Below, piece by piece: positions 46,036 to 58,365 of a stretch of 64,000 bases of DNA. Positions within the stretch are counted from its first letter, which is position 1; each line of letters opens with the position of its first letter. The notes under the pieces are model-generated. The model did not search any database. It was not told where the DNA came from and saw only the letters and a list, made by a program, of their open reading frames with translations. The stretch covers positions 434,001 through 498,000 of the forward strand of contig NC_053123.1 of NCBI RefSeq assembly GCF_010015445.1. Direction: 5' to 3'. The DNA comes from Perca fluviatilis (Eukaryota > Chordata > Actinopteri > Perciformes > Percidae). The position numbers and the translations under genes are program-made.

Positions 46036-46734
46036 TTGTAACTGTAATTTTTTAAAAGTCGTAGTCCTCAGTCAATCTCTCTTTAAAAAAAAGGAGGAAG
46101 GCAAGATAAAGGGTTGAGGGTAATAAACCTTAAATGGAATCAGCAGACTAATGACTCACTGTATGCTGTCAGTGGTGAAGAGGAGGGCCTTGCACAATGA
46201 GCCTGAGCAACAGATGAGTCAAATGTTAGGCATCGTAGACTAGCCTCAAAATAGAATTCAGGTTTGAGATCATTTCACTGTCAGTTCAACATTTTTAATC
46301 AAAATGTTCAATTCTTGCTCCCATGTTCATCCCTACTTTGAACTGAGAAAATATAGTGACTTTATGCTGGCACTGTTGGAATGTGTCAAAGATTACACAC
46401 TACTAACTTCACTTCAGTCCATCTCATGATTGGGAGAAAGTTTTGTAAGAAATACAACCACAGTGACACTCGCATACAACAATACAGTGTAATCCAAATA
46501 ACAGAAGGGTTGTCGTTATGAAGGCCTGAGAGCAAAGGCTGTTTAAGCTGACAGTTAAGCAGCTCAATGGCTGCGGTGAACACAAGTGTTTATATGTGTG
46601 GTTTGGATTCTTGGCAGCAACAACTGCATGCGTAAGAAATGGGTGTAAGGAATGGTGGATCTAAAAGTATTCCTGGATAAGCTGCTAACATGATTCATTA
46701 ACGTTATTCAATTAAATATGGAGATTAGTGTGTG

Positions 46735-47245
46735 AATCCCCATACAAAAACATCACAATACTTATGTCACGATACAATATTATTGCGATATTCTGCGATA
46801 ATATTGCAATGTATTACCTTTTTTTCCAGCTTCAAATGATGTCCCCTAAAGAAAACTTCTAAAACGTCAACATCTGTTTCATCTAAAAAGATCAATTTCT
46901 CTGTTTGATCATCTTACCTCTTACTTCAATTTTATTGCTGAAAAATCGGATTGTCAGCAGACCAACTGACCAACAATGACATGAAAACAATAATACAATA
47001 AATGTGCCTGACAAACTGAACTGTTTGGATTACAGTCTAGTCCACCTTCATTAAATGCAAACAGGTGTGCACTGCTGTGCAACTACAGGTAATTTGGACA
47101 ATGCAACTTGTACAAAAAAACTTGTTCAGGTCCTTTAGCAACTGGGGAATATAGAAGAAAAGGATTCTGGTGTCTGTGTATCATTACAGTATTGCCACAG
47201 AAAATATCGCGATGCTATGCTGTATTGATTTTTCTCCCCTGCCCT
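46735..47245. repeat. dispersed repeat with CACGATACAATATTATTGCGAT start
   Basis: Begins cacaatacttatgtcacgat with the word gatacaatattattgcgat, and ends atatcgcgatgctatg, then ttctcccctgccctagtgg. Inverted AT-rich words at both ends suggest a non-autonomous element of about 500 bp. Confidence 0.45.
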
Positions 47246-47944
47246 AGTGGAATGAGTGCTATGCAAGACTAACACTGAAAATAGATGCCTTAAGGTCAGT
47301 AAATAGTGGATAAATAAATTCAATATTTCAGTATACATCTGAAAAAAAAATCCGCCAGGGGTGTCGAATCATTTGACTCTGATGAAATGAGTGTGACTGG
47401 TCCAGGTTGTAGTTACTGGCTGTGGCTATTAAAGATGGGCATGAGACCCCCCCACCACCACCACCCATCCTCCCTTCAGACTTTCCCTGCTCAGTTTCTC
47501 ATTCAGTGTCTCTGTGCGGACGCCAACCTGCACCCGGCCCAGCCCTGCCCAACTGTAGGCCGAGCCAACCAACCCAGAGCCTCGGCCATCGCTCCATTTC
47601 CAGTAAGCGCCTGCAGACTGCTGGCCTTGTCTGAGGGCCAACTTTCTGCCGTCAGGCCCAGTCTTCCCCCTGCAAACAACCATAAAGAGCCCTCTGTTCT
47701 GGGCGGGAGGGGAGAACTGAGAAGAAACAGACGCTCCATACACAAAAACACGCTTCCCTCAGTCCGCCTCCAAGCAGCATACAGAGAGCTTGGCAGTGCC
47801 GCCTCAGATTAGTGTTGGTGCTTCACTGAAGGACTACCTGGGTAAGCTGGCACTGCTGCTGGCTCTCTTTTCCTATCAGACTGCGGGACTCAAAGCTCAT
47901 CAACGTAAATCGCACACTGGGATTCCCAGCATTTAGCTCAAGAT
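47246..47944. other. gli2 intron 1, GC-rich island
   Basis: A GC-rich patch at 47430-47820 has overlapping open frames on both strands (longest 141 codons), none with a recognisable domain or plausible gli2 splice phase. I do not call a gene. Confidence 0.4.
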
Positions 47945-48065
47945 TCGAGATTCAAAATCCTTTATTAATCCCACAGTGGGGGAATTCACACTGTTGCAAC
48001 AGCGAGTGATAGAGGGGAAAGTACAAGACACATACTATATAAACAAACAACACATAAATATAAGT
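47945..48065 (-). mobile_element. retroposon 3' tail fragment
   Basis: On the minus strand reads towards ccccactgtgggattaataaa, then aggattttgaa, a tail style shared by fish LINEs and SINEs. Only the end is visible. Confidence 0.45.
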
Positions 48066-48069
48066 AAAG

Positions 48070-49655
48070 AGAATAAACAGTAAAATGGATTTACAGTATT
48101 GCACAGTCACATTTGACTGAAGCCAAAGCTATAATGCAATATAGTTTAATATGTTTCCAGAATTAGCAGAATATTAAAAATGCTGACCACAAAGATTATT
48201 CTGATTTGTACTACTCTCTTTAAAAGGTACATTCTTTTTTTTCTTTCTGTCTGTCTTTCTGTCTGAAAAAGCATTGTTGATGCAATGTTTTTGTGACCTA
48301 ATTTTATTTTATTTAAAATCTATAAATAAAGTAAAAACAATAATATTAGAAATGGCTGCCTAATGTAATGCAGGAACCTGTTGAGCATATTTCATCTTTA
48401 CCTCTGATTCTCTGATTGATGCAGATGTAATAATGGATTGCAGTGTTTGCCAAATGTATTAATCTATTTTCAGTTTCATGAGTGTATGTATAGTCAGAAA
48501 AATGCTGCATTTTAAAATAGATTAAGCTGGCATTATTGCATACTTTTGGTACTGTCAACACATCTCACTACCAGACTCAAATAATAAAATAAAAATCACC
48601 ATCCTCATCCTTTAATGCAAATTAAAAACAGAATGACAATAAAGATGAGCCACCCTATATTGTGATATGAACATCCTCGGCGTGCTTAATTGTTGTGTTC
48701 GCTGGAAAAAAAATATAACCAGAACTTCAAGTGTGAGCTTGCTTTGAAAAATAAATTAATCTCATATCCATAATTATAAACCATAATGCCCCTCTCCATG
48801 CTTCACCTAGCAAAACCACTTTGCAACATTTGACTTCAAACCTGTATCAACAATAGTTATTTGTTTCTTGGCCGACAGCAAACCAGCGTGTCGGCACACA
48901 TCACTCTAGCTGCAGTAAATCACTCCAACGACCCTGAGTGTGTATGAGGCCTTGATAATAAGGGGAAATTTACTGCGTTTGGCTGTCAGGAGGCTGCAAA
49001 TAATAGTTCTGTCTGGCAGGTACCATTATTGAAGCCTTGTCGATCCACCCTGTTTCTGACAAGATGTTACTTGAAGTCTGTGTGCTTTCCAGTCACACAG
49101 GGAGAATGGGAAGCTCTTATAGCCTGTCTCTTAATTAGTGGCTGCCATTTAAAGAAAGTTCCATCATACCTGAAAACTATGGGTGGCTGGCCTGTTGGAA
49201 ACACACTACTAGGAAGTGTGCTCGCATGCGGTTGAAAAAATCTAAATTCTTTATCTCTGCCAAATAAGTGCCAGGAGTTTGTCCTTGTGAAGATGATACT
49301 TCAGGAGAAATAAGGATAGATAGAGGGATAGGAAGCCAGTGTGAGACAGAAGACGACATGCTTTCAACTGGGGTAATTGCTATTTGTCTCTGTGTTCTAT
49401 ACTGTGTGATTACATGGTCTCTGTTGTTCCATTGTTAAAAGTTTTCTGTGAGAAAAAGTGATTTGGACATGGCGCAGCTTGTCGAGCATATGAGTAACCC
49501 TGTGAGTAAGTGCATACCAGAGTGCACGAGCATTTGAAACAGGCCTTCAGACAGGGACGAGTGACACTTCATTCCAACTAGTGCATCTCATTAAAGAAGA
49601 CCCAAGGTATTTTTGCATAAGATAAACGTACTACTCTAAACCTATTTAGTTTTAC
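48070..49655. other. gli2 intron 1, central part
   Basis: Mostly AT-rich, repeat-poor. The stretch 48870-49050 looks complex enough to be a conserved element but no test is possible here. No exon found. Confidence 0.35.
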
Positions 49656-49659
49656 GACA

Positions 49660-49994
49660 TAGAGCTGCAAAGATTAATCGATTTGTTGTCAACTATTTAA
49701 TTAATCGCCCAACTGTTTTGATAATCGGTTTGAGTCATTTTAAAAATTCTCTGATGTCAGCTTGTTAAATGTGAATATATTCTAGTTTCTTCTCTCCTCT
49801 GTGACAGTAAACTGAATATCTTTGAGTTGTGGACAAAACAAGACATTTGAGGACGTCATCTTGGGCTTTGGGAAACACTAATCCACATTTTTCACCATTT
49901 TCTGACATTTTATAGACCTAAAAACTAATCCACCCATCAGTAAAATAATCCACAGATTAATCGACAATGACAATAATCGTTAGTTACAGCCCTA
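49660..49994 (-). mobile_element. AGGGCTG(C/T)AA-terminated repeat, full-length copy
   Basis: Ends TAGAGCTGCAA and TTACAGCCCTA form imperfect inverted repeats. The interior matches 17052-17240 and 21950-22205 in reverse (gtggacaaaacaagacattt, aggacgtcatcttggg, ccattttctgacatttta). Size is 335 bp; non-autonomous. Clean flanking duplication not seen. Confidence 0.65.
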
Positions 49995-50285
49995 CGCCTT
50001 AGTTTGAATGGGTCTTTCTGCCACAAGATGCTGCCCATGTGACTTGTTTGCAATGTAAGGTGTTAAAGGTACAATCCAACTTCAAGTTCCCTTTCTTTCT
50101 TTCTGTCCGTCTGCCTCTCTGCCCTCCTGGCTGACCAACAAGTTAGAATTTGCCTCTCTGGCATTTTCCCTACTGGCTCGGGGTTGGATGAATTATGATG
50201 TGACACACTCCCTTCTGTACTTCTACTGGCGCGCCAAGGCGATCAAGAAAAAAAACAACGAAGCGGCGGGGGGAGGGGACACACA

Positions 50286-50289
<4 letters not shown>

Positions 50290-50329
<40 letters not shown>
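50290..50329. repeat. 40-base T homopolymer (A40 in the transcript)
   Basis: An uninterrupted run of 40 T. On the minus strand it could be the poly(A) end of an inserted retrocopy, but no retrocopy body is recognised beside it. Confidence 0.9.
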
Positions 50330-51419
50330 CCTTCTTTCGCTTAAAGAAGCAAGGACTGTGTACAAAGTAGGGGCCCAGTAGAACTATGTCAGACGATGGC
50401 ATAATATACCTAAATGAGACGGGATTATACAGAGGGTAATTATCCATTATTTGGCTGTCACATACCATTTAGTCTTTTTTTGAGTGCAAGATAACTACGT
50501 TGAGACCGTGTGATAAACCGTGACAATCTCAGGCTATTGATTTGCAACTTCCCAGTCATTTGATTGATGGGTCCCTTGTCTTTTCAGCAGCACATTCCTG
50601 GCTGTAACTCAGGGGAGCATCCCAATTCAAACATTAGCCGTGACGTGAGCCGGGGCTGGAGCCAACAGGCAACAACATAAGATAACAACATGTTGGTCAA
50701 AACTACTGACAACCAATCATCAGACTCGAAAATCTGCCCACCCCCCCTTTACACCCCATCCTCCACTCCTTTCCATGTTAACCAAACCAAAACAATGAAG
50801 GGGAAAAAACAACATCAAGCTGAATGTCTGATCTGTAAACTGTATTTAATCAACACATTCCATGCTGCGGGGCTGTGGGCCTTGGGCAGGCTGATTGCCT
50901 GCTGAGTGGGACCACATCTGTTTGTGTACAGGGGCGGCGTAGGCCACAGCTCTGCCACACAAAAACCTTGGGCATATTTCAACTTTTCAGTGCTGCAATT
51001 TGCCCCCCGACTGCTTCCCGAAAAGCATAAATACGGGCTGTGGAATGAGCGGGGGATCTGTTTTTCTCATCTGTTGCGTTGTCGTTAAGGTTCTGGGAAC
51101 GGAAGGCTGGATTTCGGATGCTAATTACCCGGTCAAACATGCTGGCACGGTGGCTGGCTTTCCTGGCTTGTGGCTTTGCAAAGAAGATGCCCGACTCCAC
51201 AATATGAAGCAAAAAGCACTGTCTACAAGTCCTACTGTCATCCCACGAGAGGCTCTTCCCAACGTGTTCCAGAGACAGTCGGGATGTTTCTTCTGTTTGT
51301 TGTGAATAGCAGTGAGACCACATCCAACAATCACCTCAATTAAAGCATACTAACAAGGTCTGAAGGATCAATCTAGCATGAAATAAAAAAGAGAATATCT
51401 CTGGGTCTGCGTGCCCAAT

Positions 51420-51542
51420 ATTGATGTGTCGATGTTCCAAAAAGATGTTCCTTCCAGATACCGATTCTGATACCTGATCTTGTGTATCGGCTGATACCGT
51501 GTATGATCCAATACCAGTGTGTTAAAAAATTAAAATAAAAAA

Positions 51543-51590
<48 letters not shown>

Positions 51591-51725
51591 TAAAATATAT
51601 ATTTGGGGTGGAACAAAATATCGATATGGCAATATATCGTTGTCGTTTGTGCGGAACAATCATCGATACGCTGGTGCCAAATATCAATTTGTAATTAATA
51701 AAACAAGGCGCTAAAGGTCTAAGGC
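51420..51725. repeat. TATCGGCTGATACCG-type repeat with (ATA)n
   Basis: Contains accgattctgatacctgatc and gtgtatcggctgataccgtg, a (TAA)n array at 51546-51587, then aaatatcgatatggcaatat. It is two degraded dispersed repeats separated by the microsatellite. Confidence 0.5.
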
Positions 51726-51732
51726 ACTCTAA

Positions 51733-53361
51733 GGGCCTTTGTACACCGATGCATGTATCGTTCCTATTTTGCAGAGCAGACTTTTCCCTCCACAGACGCA
51801 TGTCGGTAAATTAGGGAATGTATATGCGCTCCTGGGGGCGGTTCAGTGAAAATAGGAGGCCGCCCTGTCAAGGACGCTTGTCAAAAAGTACGGGGAAGCT
51901 GTTTGACGCTTTGGCTGCTCTGACATAGCAGCATTCTTCCATCATGTTCAACACACGATTGAAGACGGCCAATACACTGACACTAGAAACATTTTATAAA
52001 TTACATATATAAGGACAGAATTTGTATTGTTTGTTGGTCACAACAGTTAGCTCGCTCGGTAGCCGCTGAACCGCAGCAGAATGCAGGCAGAGCGAGCAGC
52101 CGCCAGCTGTTGATCCGTGCAGGACTTCACTGTGAGCGGACTGTTTAGAGACCATGTGACAGCAGGTAACGTTAACTGGTCCCTATACGCAAACAAGGTC
52201 ATATCATAAATGATAGGGGAACCCAGCAACGGCGATTATGAGCTTTTCCTCCATTTTCATGGAACTAATGTCTTGGTAGGAACAAAAGTTTACATCGTAT
52301 GTTTCTCTGGGATCAGCCAGCGCGAAGGACGTCTATATTCCATTTGGTTGCTGTTGTTTGCCGCTGCTTGCCGCTGAACCGCGTCATAGCTCATTACCAT
52401 AAAGTTGACCAAAGTTCAACTTTCTGATTGACGCTCTGGACGCTCAAAACGCCCAAAACACGACGCCGACAGATTTGACGATTCTTGCAGCTGAGAGAAG
52501 CCAGCTTCCATTGAAAATGAACGACTTCCGGTATCTTTAGAAGCTCAAGTCGGCGGCGGTGTGTACGTACAGTAAAGTCAGTGGTGCTAGTCTAAAGTCA
52601 GTTGTGTGTTATTCAGATGCTATTTTAGGGGCGCATGCTTTGCTTCTCTCATCTACACGGACGCAGCAGTTCCCATTTTTGCAAACCATACATAATTACA
52701 AAGAAAAATATTACTGAAAATACGCTTCAGGTGTTTGGATAGATCAGGAGGCACTTTACAGTACAGTCCTCAAAAAGTCGTTTGTGGCTTGTTGTGTTTT
52801 ACACAACATTTCCATGAATCATGGATGTGTTGATGACATAAATGAGGAAATATTAGAGGACTTAAGGAGACGTGATGTTGAACTACGGTGGGATTGGACA
52901 CTCCGGCGGGATCTGGTCCGGGAGTGGCAATGCACTCCTGGTGGAGATGGAGTGGGGGGAGGAGGAAGGGGCACAACAGGAGCAGGTGGTGCGTTTGGAG
53001 GCCCACGCTCCATGGCTGCAGCAATCCTCTCCAGACTTGAGGAGATGCGCCCGAGAGGCCGCAGCAACATCGCCACCCGGTCAAGACGGGCATTTATTAC
53101 TTTGCCGCATCCTGGACAGCTCCCGCTGGCGTGCGCCAGGCAAATCCGCCATTATAATAGCAATCCGCCATGGAACAAGTGCACCTCCTCTTAAAGGGAA
53201 TGTGAGATGACGCTCTGATTGATTTATTGCACGTTACGCCCAAACCACACCTAGCTACTTCAGACCAACCCATTTTAGATCCAACAGCGCCCGAGATCAG
53301 CCCACAAAGCTACTTGCGCTTCACGTTTGATACTTGCGTTTCAGATCGTTAAAAAAGGCCC
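51733..53361 (+). mobile_element. decayed PIF/Harbinger-like transposon
   Basis: TAA stands directly outside both ends (51730-51732 and 53362-53364) and the ends share inverted GGGCCTTT. A TWA duplication is the PIF/Harbinger rule, and the 3' part carries an open frame with the ACCVLHN motif of that transposase superfamily. The inverted repeats are short or eroded (8 bp), so the exact ends are less certain than the identity. The 5' half shows no transposase. It lies in the large intron between exons 1 and 2. Confidence 0.65.
52718..53194 (+). pseudogene. PIF/Harbinger transposase C-terminal fragment
   Basis: Frame open from after the TGA at 52715 to the stop at 53192-53194. It reads ...VLKKSFVACCVLHNISMNHG, CVDDINEEILEDLRRRDVEL and RWDWTLRRDLVREWQC, followed by a Gly-rich tail. 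The VACCVLHN segment lies near the C-terminus of Harbinger-type DDE transposases (as in HARBI1). The catalytic core with its acidic residues is missing, and no upstream frame supplies it, so the fragment cannot encode an active enzyme. The Gly-rich end is atypical and may be frame drift. Confidence 0.65.
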
Positions 53362-53364
53362 TAA

Positions 53365-55715
53365 GAGGTTTTCTCAACAAGATGGCGAACAGCAGTTTGA
53401 GGAAAATAACAGATGCCTAAAGTCAAAAGTTGCTCTATAGTCGTGTCATTTTAATTTACAGACTGGAAAACTGCTGCAGAATTGTGCTGTTTTCTAACAG
53501 TTTGGACTCGCAGTGAATAAAGAGAGAAAACCTGCACTTCACAGTTTTACAGGTATTTTGTAGTCATAGTCAGACCGATATCGTGATCATTGTTGTATGG
53601 CCTGGCTCAGGTTAAACCCTTTGTAAAACATGCACAAATACTTACAGAGAATTAAGGCAATAGAACTTTCTTTTATCATCTTCTTTGATGTGGTATTGGT
53701 ATACAGGCCTGTGATGCTAAATTGGTAGATACTCTTTAAATACCACTAATGCCAAAAAAAATCAAACCTCTTTGTATTTCGGAATAATTAAACAGAATCT
53801 ATTGATAAGAAACATAAAAGATAGCACGGAAAAGAGGTGTAACAGAGGTTGCACTTGGGCACAAAGCTCCTGTACACAGGGAGTATGTTCATTGGCCTAC
53901 TGAGTCACAGGATAGCCATAGTCCATTCCCTTGCACTGTCAGCCAGGGAGCAGAGCAGGTAGCAAAGCAGTGAGCACAGCAGGATCTGCATTATGACAGT
54001 GGCATGGTGACCTGCAGCATTCATTATGTTCCATGTAACAGTGACGAAGGGCGCTCCATACGGAGTAAGCGTCATCCTTCAGGCAGGAAGTACAACCCTG
54101 ACACCCAGCATGCAGCCACTGACAGAACGCCGCCACCGAGTGCCCCTGCGCCGACACCCTGCTCCATTTCGCCGCGACAACCCGCCGTAATTAGGTGAAT
54201 TTGGCGCATGCTGGGGAAAAGACAGCTAGATCAAGGTCTTGATGAATTAGTGGGAGCACTCTGTCAGAGTCCCGTCACATTAATCAAAACAAAAAGCGGG
54301 TTGTTCCCCCTCCTTTCCCCTCGCTTTGCAGGTGATGAATAGCTCTGCCTGCGCTGTGTATCACCTGATCTTGCTGAATTTAAATGTAAGCGCACAGTTC
54401 TCACAAAACCTCTATTGATCTTACTCCCGGGTTCCCTTCCTGGATTCCAATATTTTAGATAAGCATAAGAAGGCCTGGCAACGTTAGGGAAGGCCAGACT
54501 TTTATGGTAATAAAGTCGGAAAATAAATTAGTGTTTCTTTGTAGGTCAGGTTAGAAAACAAGTTTAAAATCCAAGCGCAGGGCTGGACTGGCAGCATATT
54601 TATCCTCAACAATATGCTGGGAGTTCATGTTTTAGAAATGAGATACATAAATGTGTGACTGAGTGAGATTTCTACAGCAAATAATAAAGTTTTTCACAAG
54701 GATTTTACTATTATATAAAAATATCTATGTACTTCTTCCAACACTGTCTAACTCTCAGCAGAGCTGATCTAGAGACTACTACAAGTCCCAGCACATGAAA
54801 TTGTAGGAGTGCTAATGTGGCTTGTCTCTCTTCATCTCGGTCTCCCTCTTGCTCCGTGCATCTTGTCTGGCTTTGATGTATTTGAACTTGTCTCCGTCAA
54901 TGAAGCTCAGAAAGAAGGGCAGTTTATTCCCAGCTCTGGTGCTGACAAATAGGAAGGAGTAGTAGCGCAATTCTCGGAGAGAGAGAAAGCAATTAAAAGT
55001 GATAACTGACCTGTCACATTGAGCCACCTTTTGCTTTTCAGACATTATTATCCTCCCGTTTATTTCTCCTCTCCTTGAATGTACTGTATGTGTGGTTGTA
55101 GCCAGACCATATTCCACACTGCTGTGGAGATAGGGCTGGCAATGCAAGAGACTTATGACTCCTTTGTTGGTTGGAATTATTTGGTCAAATGCAGTCACAG
55201 ACCAGTATGAATGATTCATACGATGTGTTCATTTTACTGATGAAGTCATTGATGTTCCAAACATTTTTTTTTTTAAACGTGGCTCACTGCTATGATATGA
55301 ATTTGCTTGGTTTTTTTTTTTTTTTTTTCATTAACCTGTAAACTGTAAACTGTAAACTCATTCTCTCTCAGCTGGGCCTACTGCATCCAGCTCAACATTT
55401 TGTCCTTTGTTTGGTTTGCTGCACCACACACATCACGCCATACATTCCCCCATCCACACGCTGCCAACACGACTGATGTCTTCTACACTGACACACCCCA
55501 CCATTAAGCTTATGTTTCGTTAGGTTGTGTTAACATGTCTAATTAGTGAAATAAACTACGTTTTTAGTGATCTATCTAAACTTTGGAATCTCCACTAGAA
55601 TTTTAAATGAACTTTGGTGGATTTGAATGTTTGGTTGCACAGTTTGGTTTGGTTTATTAGGGAAGATATACTGTGAATGTCACCATGATTATTTGTGTCA
55701 TCTAATGAGACTTAC
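53365..55715. other. gli2 intron 1, part next to exon 1
   Basis: No further exon recognised. The stretch 54280-54400 is repeat-free and sequence-complex (possible conserved element). Poly-T runs at 55262-55273 and 55311-55329. The 135-codon minus-strand frame at 54812-55219 has no domain-like features. Confidence 0.35.
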
Positions 55716-55821
55716 CCATGCATGGCGTGGAGTGGGTGTGGCTCATAATGGTACCGCCCCTCGTGGTGTCTCATGTCGATTGGGATGGGCGTGTGGAAGG
55801 TGGGGAAGAGGTGGTGGGCCC
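55716..55821 (-). CDS. gli2: gli2 visible coding exon 1 (N-terminal region)
   Basis: This is the most upstream gli2 exon in the window. On the minus strand it begins after ...cacttacag and ends at a GGTAAGT-type donor. It enters with two bases of a split codon and leaves in phase 2. The peptide reads [20 protein letters not shown], then [13 protein letters not shown], which corresponds to the conserved GLI2 stretch around [16 protein letters not shown] near the N-terminus. In the family this region belongs to the N-terminal repressor domain, lost or reduced in short GLI2 isoforms. Because the exon starts inside a codon, at least one further coding exon with the start methionine must lie upstream. 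I searched the minus strand from 55822 to 64000 by eye and found none. The next exon is 11,864 bp away. Confidence 0.94.
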
Positions 55822-57670
55822 CTGTAAGTGCACAGAAGAGAGAAAAAAGGTCTCAAATACAAATCAACAAAAAACAGTGAATGATGAGTATTTTCTGAAA
55901 CAAGGCACAAGACAAACTAACATTAAGGGTGAACTACAGTTCCTGACTAATGCCTGCAGCGCAGCATGAGATGCAACTGTACCATTTTACTGTTCCTGTA
56001 ATCCACCAGTAATTGAAACCTTTTGCCCCGAGAACTGTATGTTCATTAAAGGCCCTCTCCATCCAATGAGACCAAAGCAGGGTTTACACAACAATGAATG
56101 TGTTTTTATGTGTCAGACAAAGAATGCACGAATCCACCGTTTCCTGCCATAAATGGTCTGATGGCTCGAGGGAAGTCTCATTAGGACAACACAGACGATC
56201 TTCATTAATTACTGTGATTAGAGCGGCTGAGTAGGAGACATTATTGTCTTGATTGAAGGAGGAGGAGAGCTCTAATCATAGACAAAAGCCTACTAATTCT
56301 CTCCAGTTTCATGGTAAAGTTTCACGTTTGATGCAGGAAAACAAACCAAAAACAGCTATGCTGGATAACTTTGAACCCATGAGCACACATTCAGTTGTGT
56401 GTGTGTGTGTGCGTGTGTATGCGCTGCCAGGAAAGAGAGCCTACCCGTATGCGGATCACATTGACTGAAAGATAGGAAGGAAGAAAGTAGCTTCAGAGAG
56501 ATATTGTACTTTTTTCTCCACTACATTAATCTGAAAGCTTTAGTTGATAGTTAAACACAAACATACGTAGTTTATAAAATATGATGTTTTATAATAAATG
56601 AAACTACCCAACAATGTAACGAAAGGCTGAAATGATTAGACCATTAAACACACAACTCTTTGGATCCTTTACACTTTCTACAATGTGAGGATTTTTCTGC
56701 ATTGAGTACTTTTACTTTTAATACTTTAAGTACATTTTCCTGATGATACTTAGATATATTTACTACAATTTTCAATGCAGGACTTTCACAGTGTGGTATT
56801 AGTACTTTTACTTAAGTAAAGGATCTGAATACTTCTTATACCAATGTGTGAGTGTGTGTGTGGGTGGGTGTGCACTATGGTGGGACAGAGACAGAGAGCA
56901 TAGTGCACTGCCGCTCCCTTGGGTTGATCCCTGGTTGCCATTAGGATTCTTGGGCTGTACGGTCCAGTAAAGCTGGGATGCCCTGGGAGCAGAGACCACT
57001 GGGGTTAAAGGTCAGAGCTCAGTGAGCGCAGATCATTATCTCTACCTGAGAGGACCACTGGGACTGGCTGACAGGGGACACCAATGTGATGCCAATGTCC
57101 CACGAGCAAACATATTGAGGAAGTTTAAGTCCAAAGGAGCGGCCAGAATTAATAGACATTCAGCAAAATGTACTTTTTTTCTCCAGCCCTAAATCAGTCA
57201 GTACATCTGTCATGCCATACTTTGTTACAGACATACCAGTTTCATTCATTATGATTTTGATCAATTTCACTTTTTTTTACTTGATTGCTGTTAAGCTACT
57301 GTCCTGACACTTCTTTTGCAAACTTTTCACATAAAGTCTGCCAGGAGAGGAATCCATTAAAATGCACACTGGAGGGCTTTTAATGTGAAACATCTATGCA
57401 GAAAGGGCTGTGTTTCAATGGTGGTATTTTAACAGATTGGGTGGAAAAACAGAAACGTGGAAGTGACTGGATTTAGTCCGTGAATTTTTTGTTTTAATAC
57501 TGTTGAAAATATATGTTCAGAACAGTAGGGGTGAGTATGAGTATTTGTCGTGTAGAGTGTACATTATACTGATTTTATCAAGACAGCAGGTAAATATGGA
57601 GGACGTTTTGAGTTGATGTTACTGGACAAAAGAGAAATTAGATCTAAAGACCTCTGTAATATAAGTTCTG
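55822..57670. other. sequence upstream of visible exon 1
   Basis: Within the next gli2 intron by phase logic. A repeat-free part at 56010-56250 contains cattaattactgtgattag, sharing aattactgtgat with the candidate enhancer at 28985-29110. A TACTTTTACTTAAG-type repeat lies at 56690-56825. No exon seen. Confidence 0.4.
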
Positions 57671-57676
57671 TCCAAA

Positions 57677-57845
57677 TGGGCGGCACGTGGCTCAGTGGTT
57701 AGCACTTCTGCCTCACAGCAAGTTGGCACTGCAGAGTTTGATCCCCGGTCCGTCCCGGGCCTTTCTATGTGGAGTTTACATGTTCTCCCCGTGTTTGCGT
57801 GGGTTTCCTCCGGGTGCTCCAGTTTCTCCCACCATAAAGACAATA
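57677..57845 (+). mobile_element. tRNA-headed SINE-like element
   Basis: Opens GGGCGGCACGTGGCTCAGTG, with a polymerase III A-box-like TGGCTCAGTGGTTAG and a B-box-like GAGTTTGATCC about 35 bp later, then the widespread ctttctatgtggagtttaca and ctccccgtgtttgcgtgggt blocks. A tRNA-derived head followed by a conserved body is the usual SINE layout; the tail is lost. Confidence 0.65.
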
Positions 57846-58019
57846 ATGTAATGGGATTTTATCTAGTGCACATGTATTTATATATATTTGTATTTAATGT
57901 TATGCTCATGTTAGGATACCTATCATTGCTTTATAGGGAGCCTATTTTAACATCTGGCCAGGGACTGCAGATGAAAACTAGATTTTTTGCTAATTCTGGC
58001 ACATTTACAGATATTTTTA

Positions 58020-58365
58020 TTAAAGGTGCAGTAGGTAAGACTTATAAAACTAACTTTCTGTCATATTTGCTGAAACTGACCCTATGTTCGAGTAGAACTA
58101 CATGAAGCAGGTAAAAATAAATCTGGCTCCTCTGGCACCACCTACAGCCTGTAGTGCGATTTGCAAAAATCCACCTCACTGTTCAGATGCACCAATCAGG
58201 GCCAGGGGTTGGTGTCTAATTGGGTGTCAATCACTGCTCATGCACACGCATTCATTCTGTCTTGTGGGGGGAGGGGCTTAGGAGTTGGGCTTAGCAGGAA
58301 GGAGGGAGGGACTGAGAAGTTGGCTAAGTCCTGGATCTTTACAATCCTACCTACAGCACCTTTAA
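58020..58365. mobile_element. TTAA-flanked MITE
   Basis: Both ends read TTAAAGGTGC(A/T)GTAGGTA inward, with the terminal TTAA as expected of a piggyBac-type target site. The 346-bp element has no coding frame of interest (the chance frame spanning its left end is not a gene). Superfamily inferred from TTAA. Confidence 0.72.

Noticed and set aside
47387..47812. GC-rich 141-codon plus-strand frame within a gli2 intron.
   Set aside because: Overlapping frames exist on both strands, composition is proline-rich by GC bias, and no domain or splice context supports it.
54812..55219. Minus-strand 135-codon frame near exon 1, considered as an extra gli2 exon.
   Set aside because: Lies downstream of exon 1 in transcript order, but exon 1 joins exon 2 in perfect phase and sequence without it; no GLI2 similarity.
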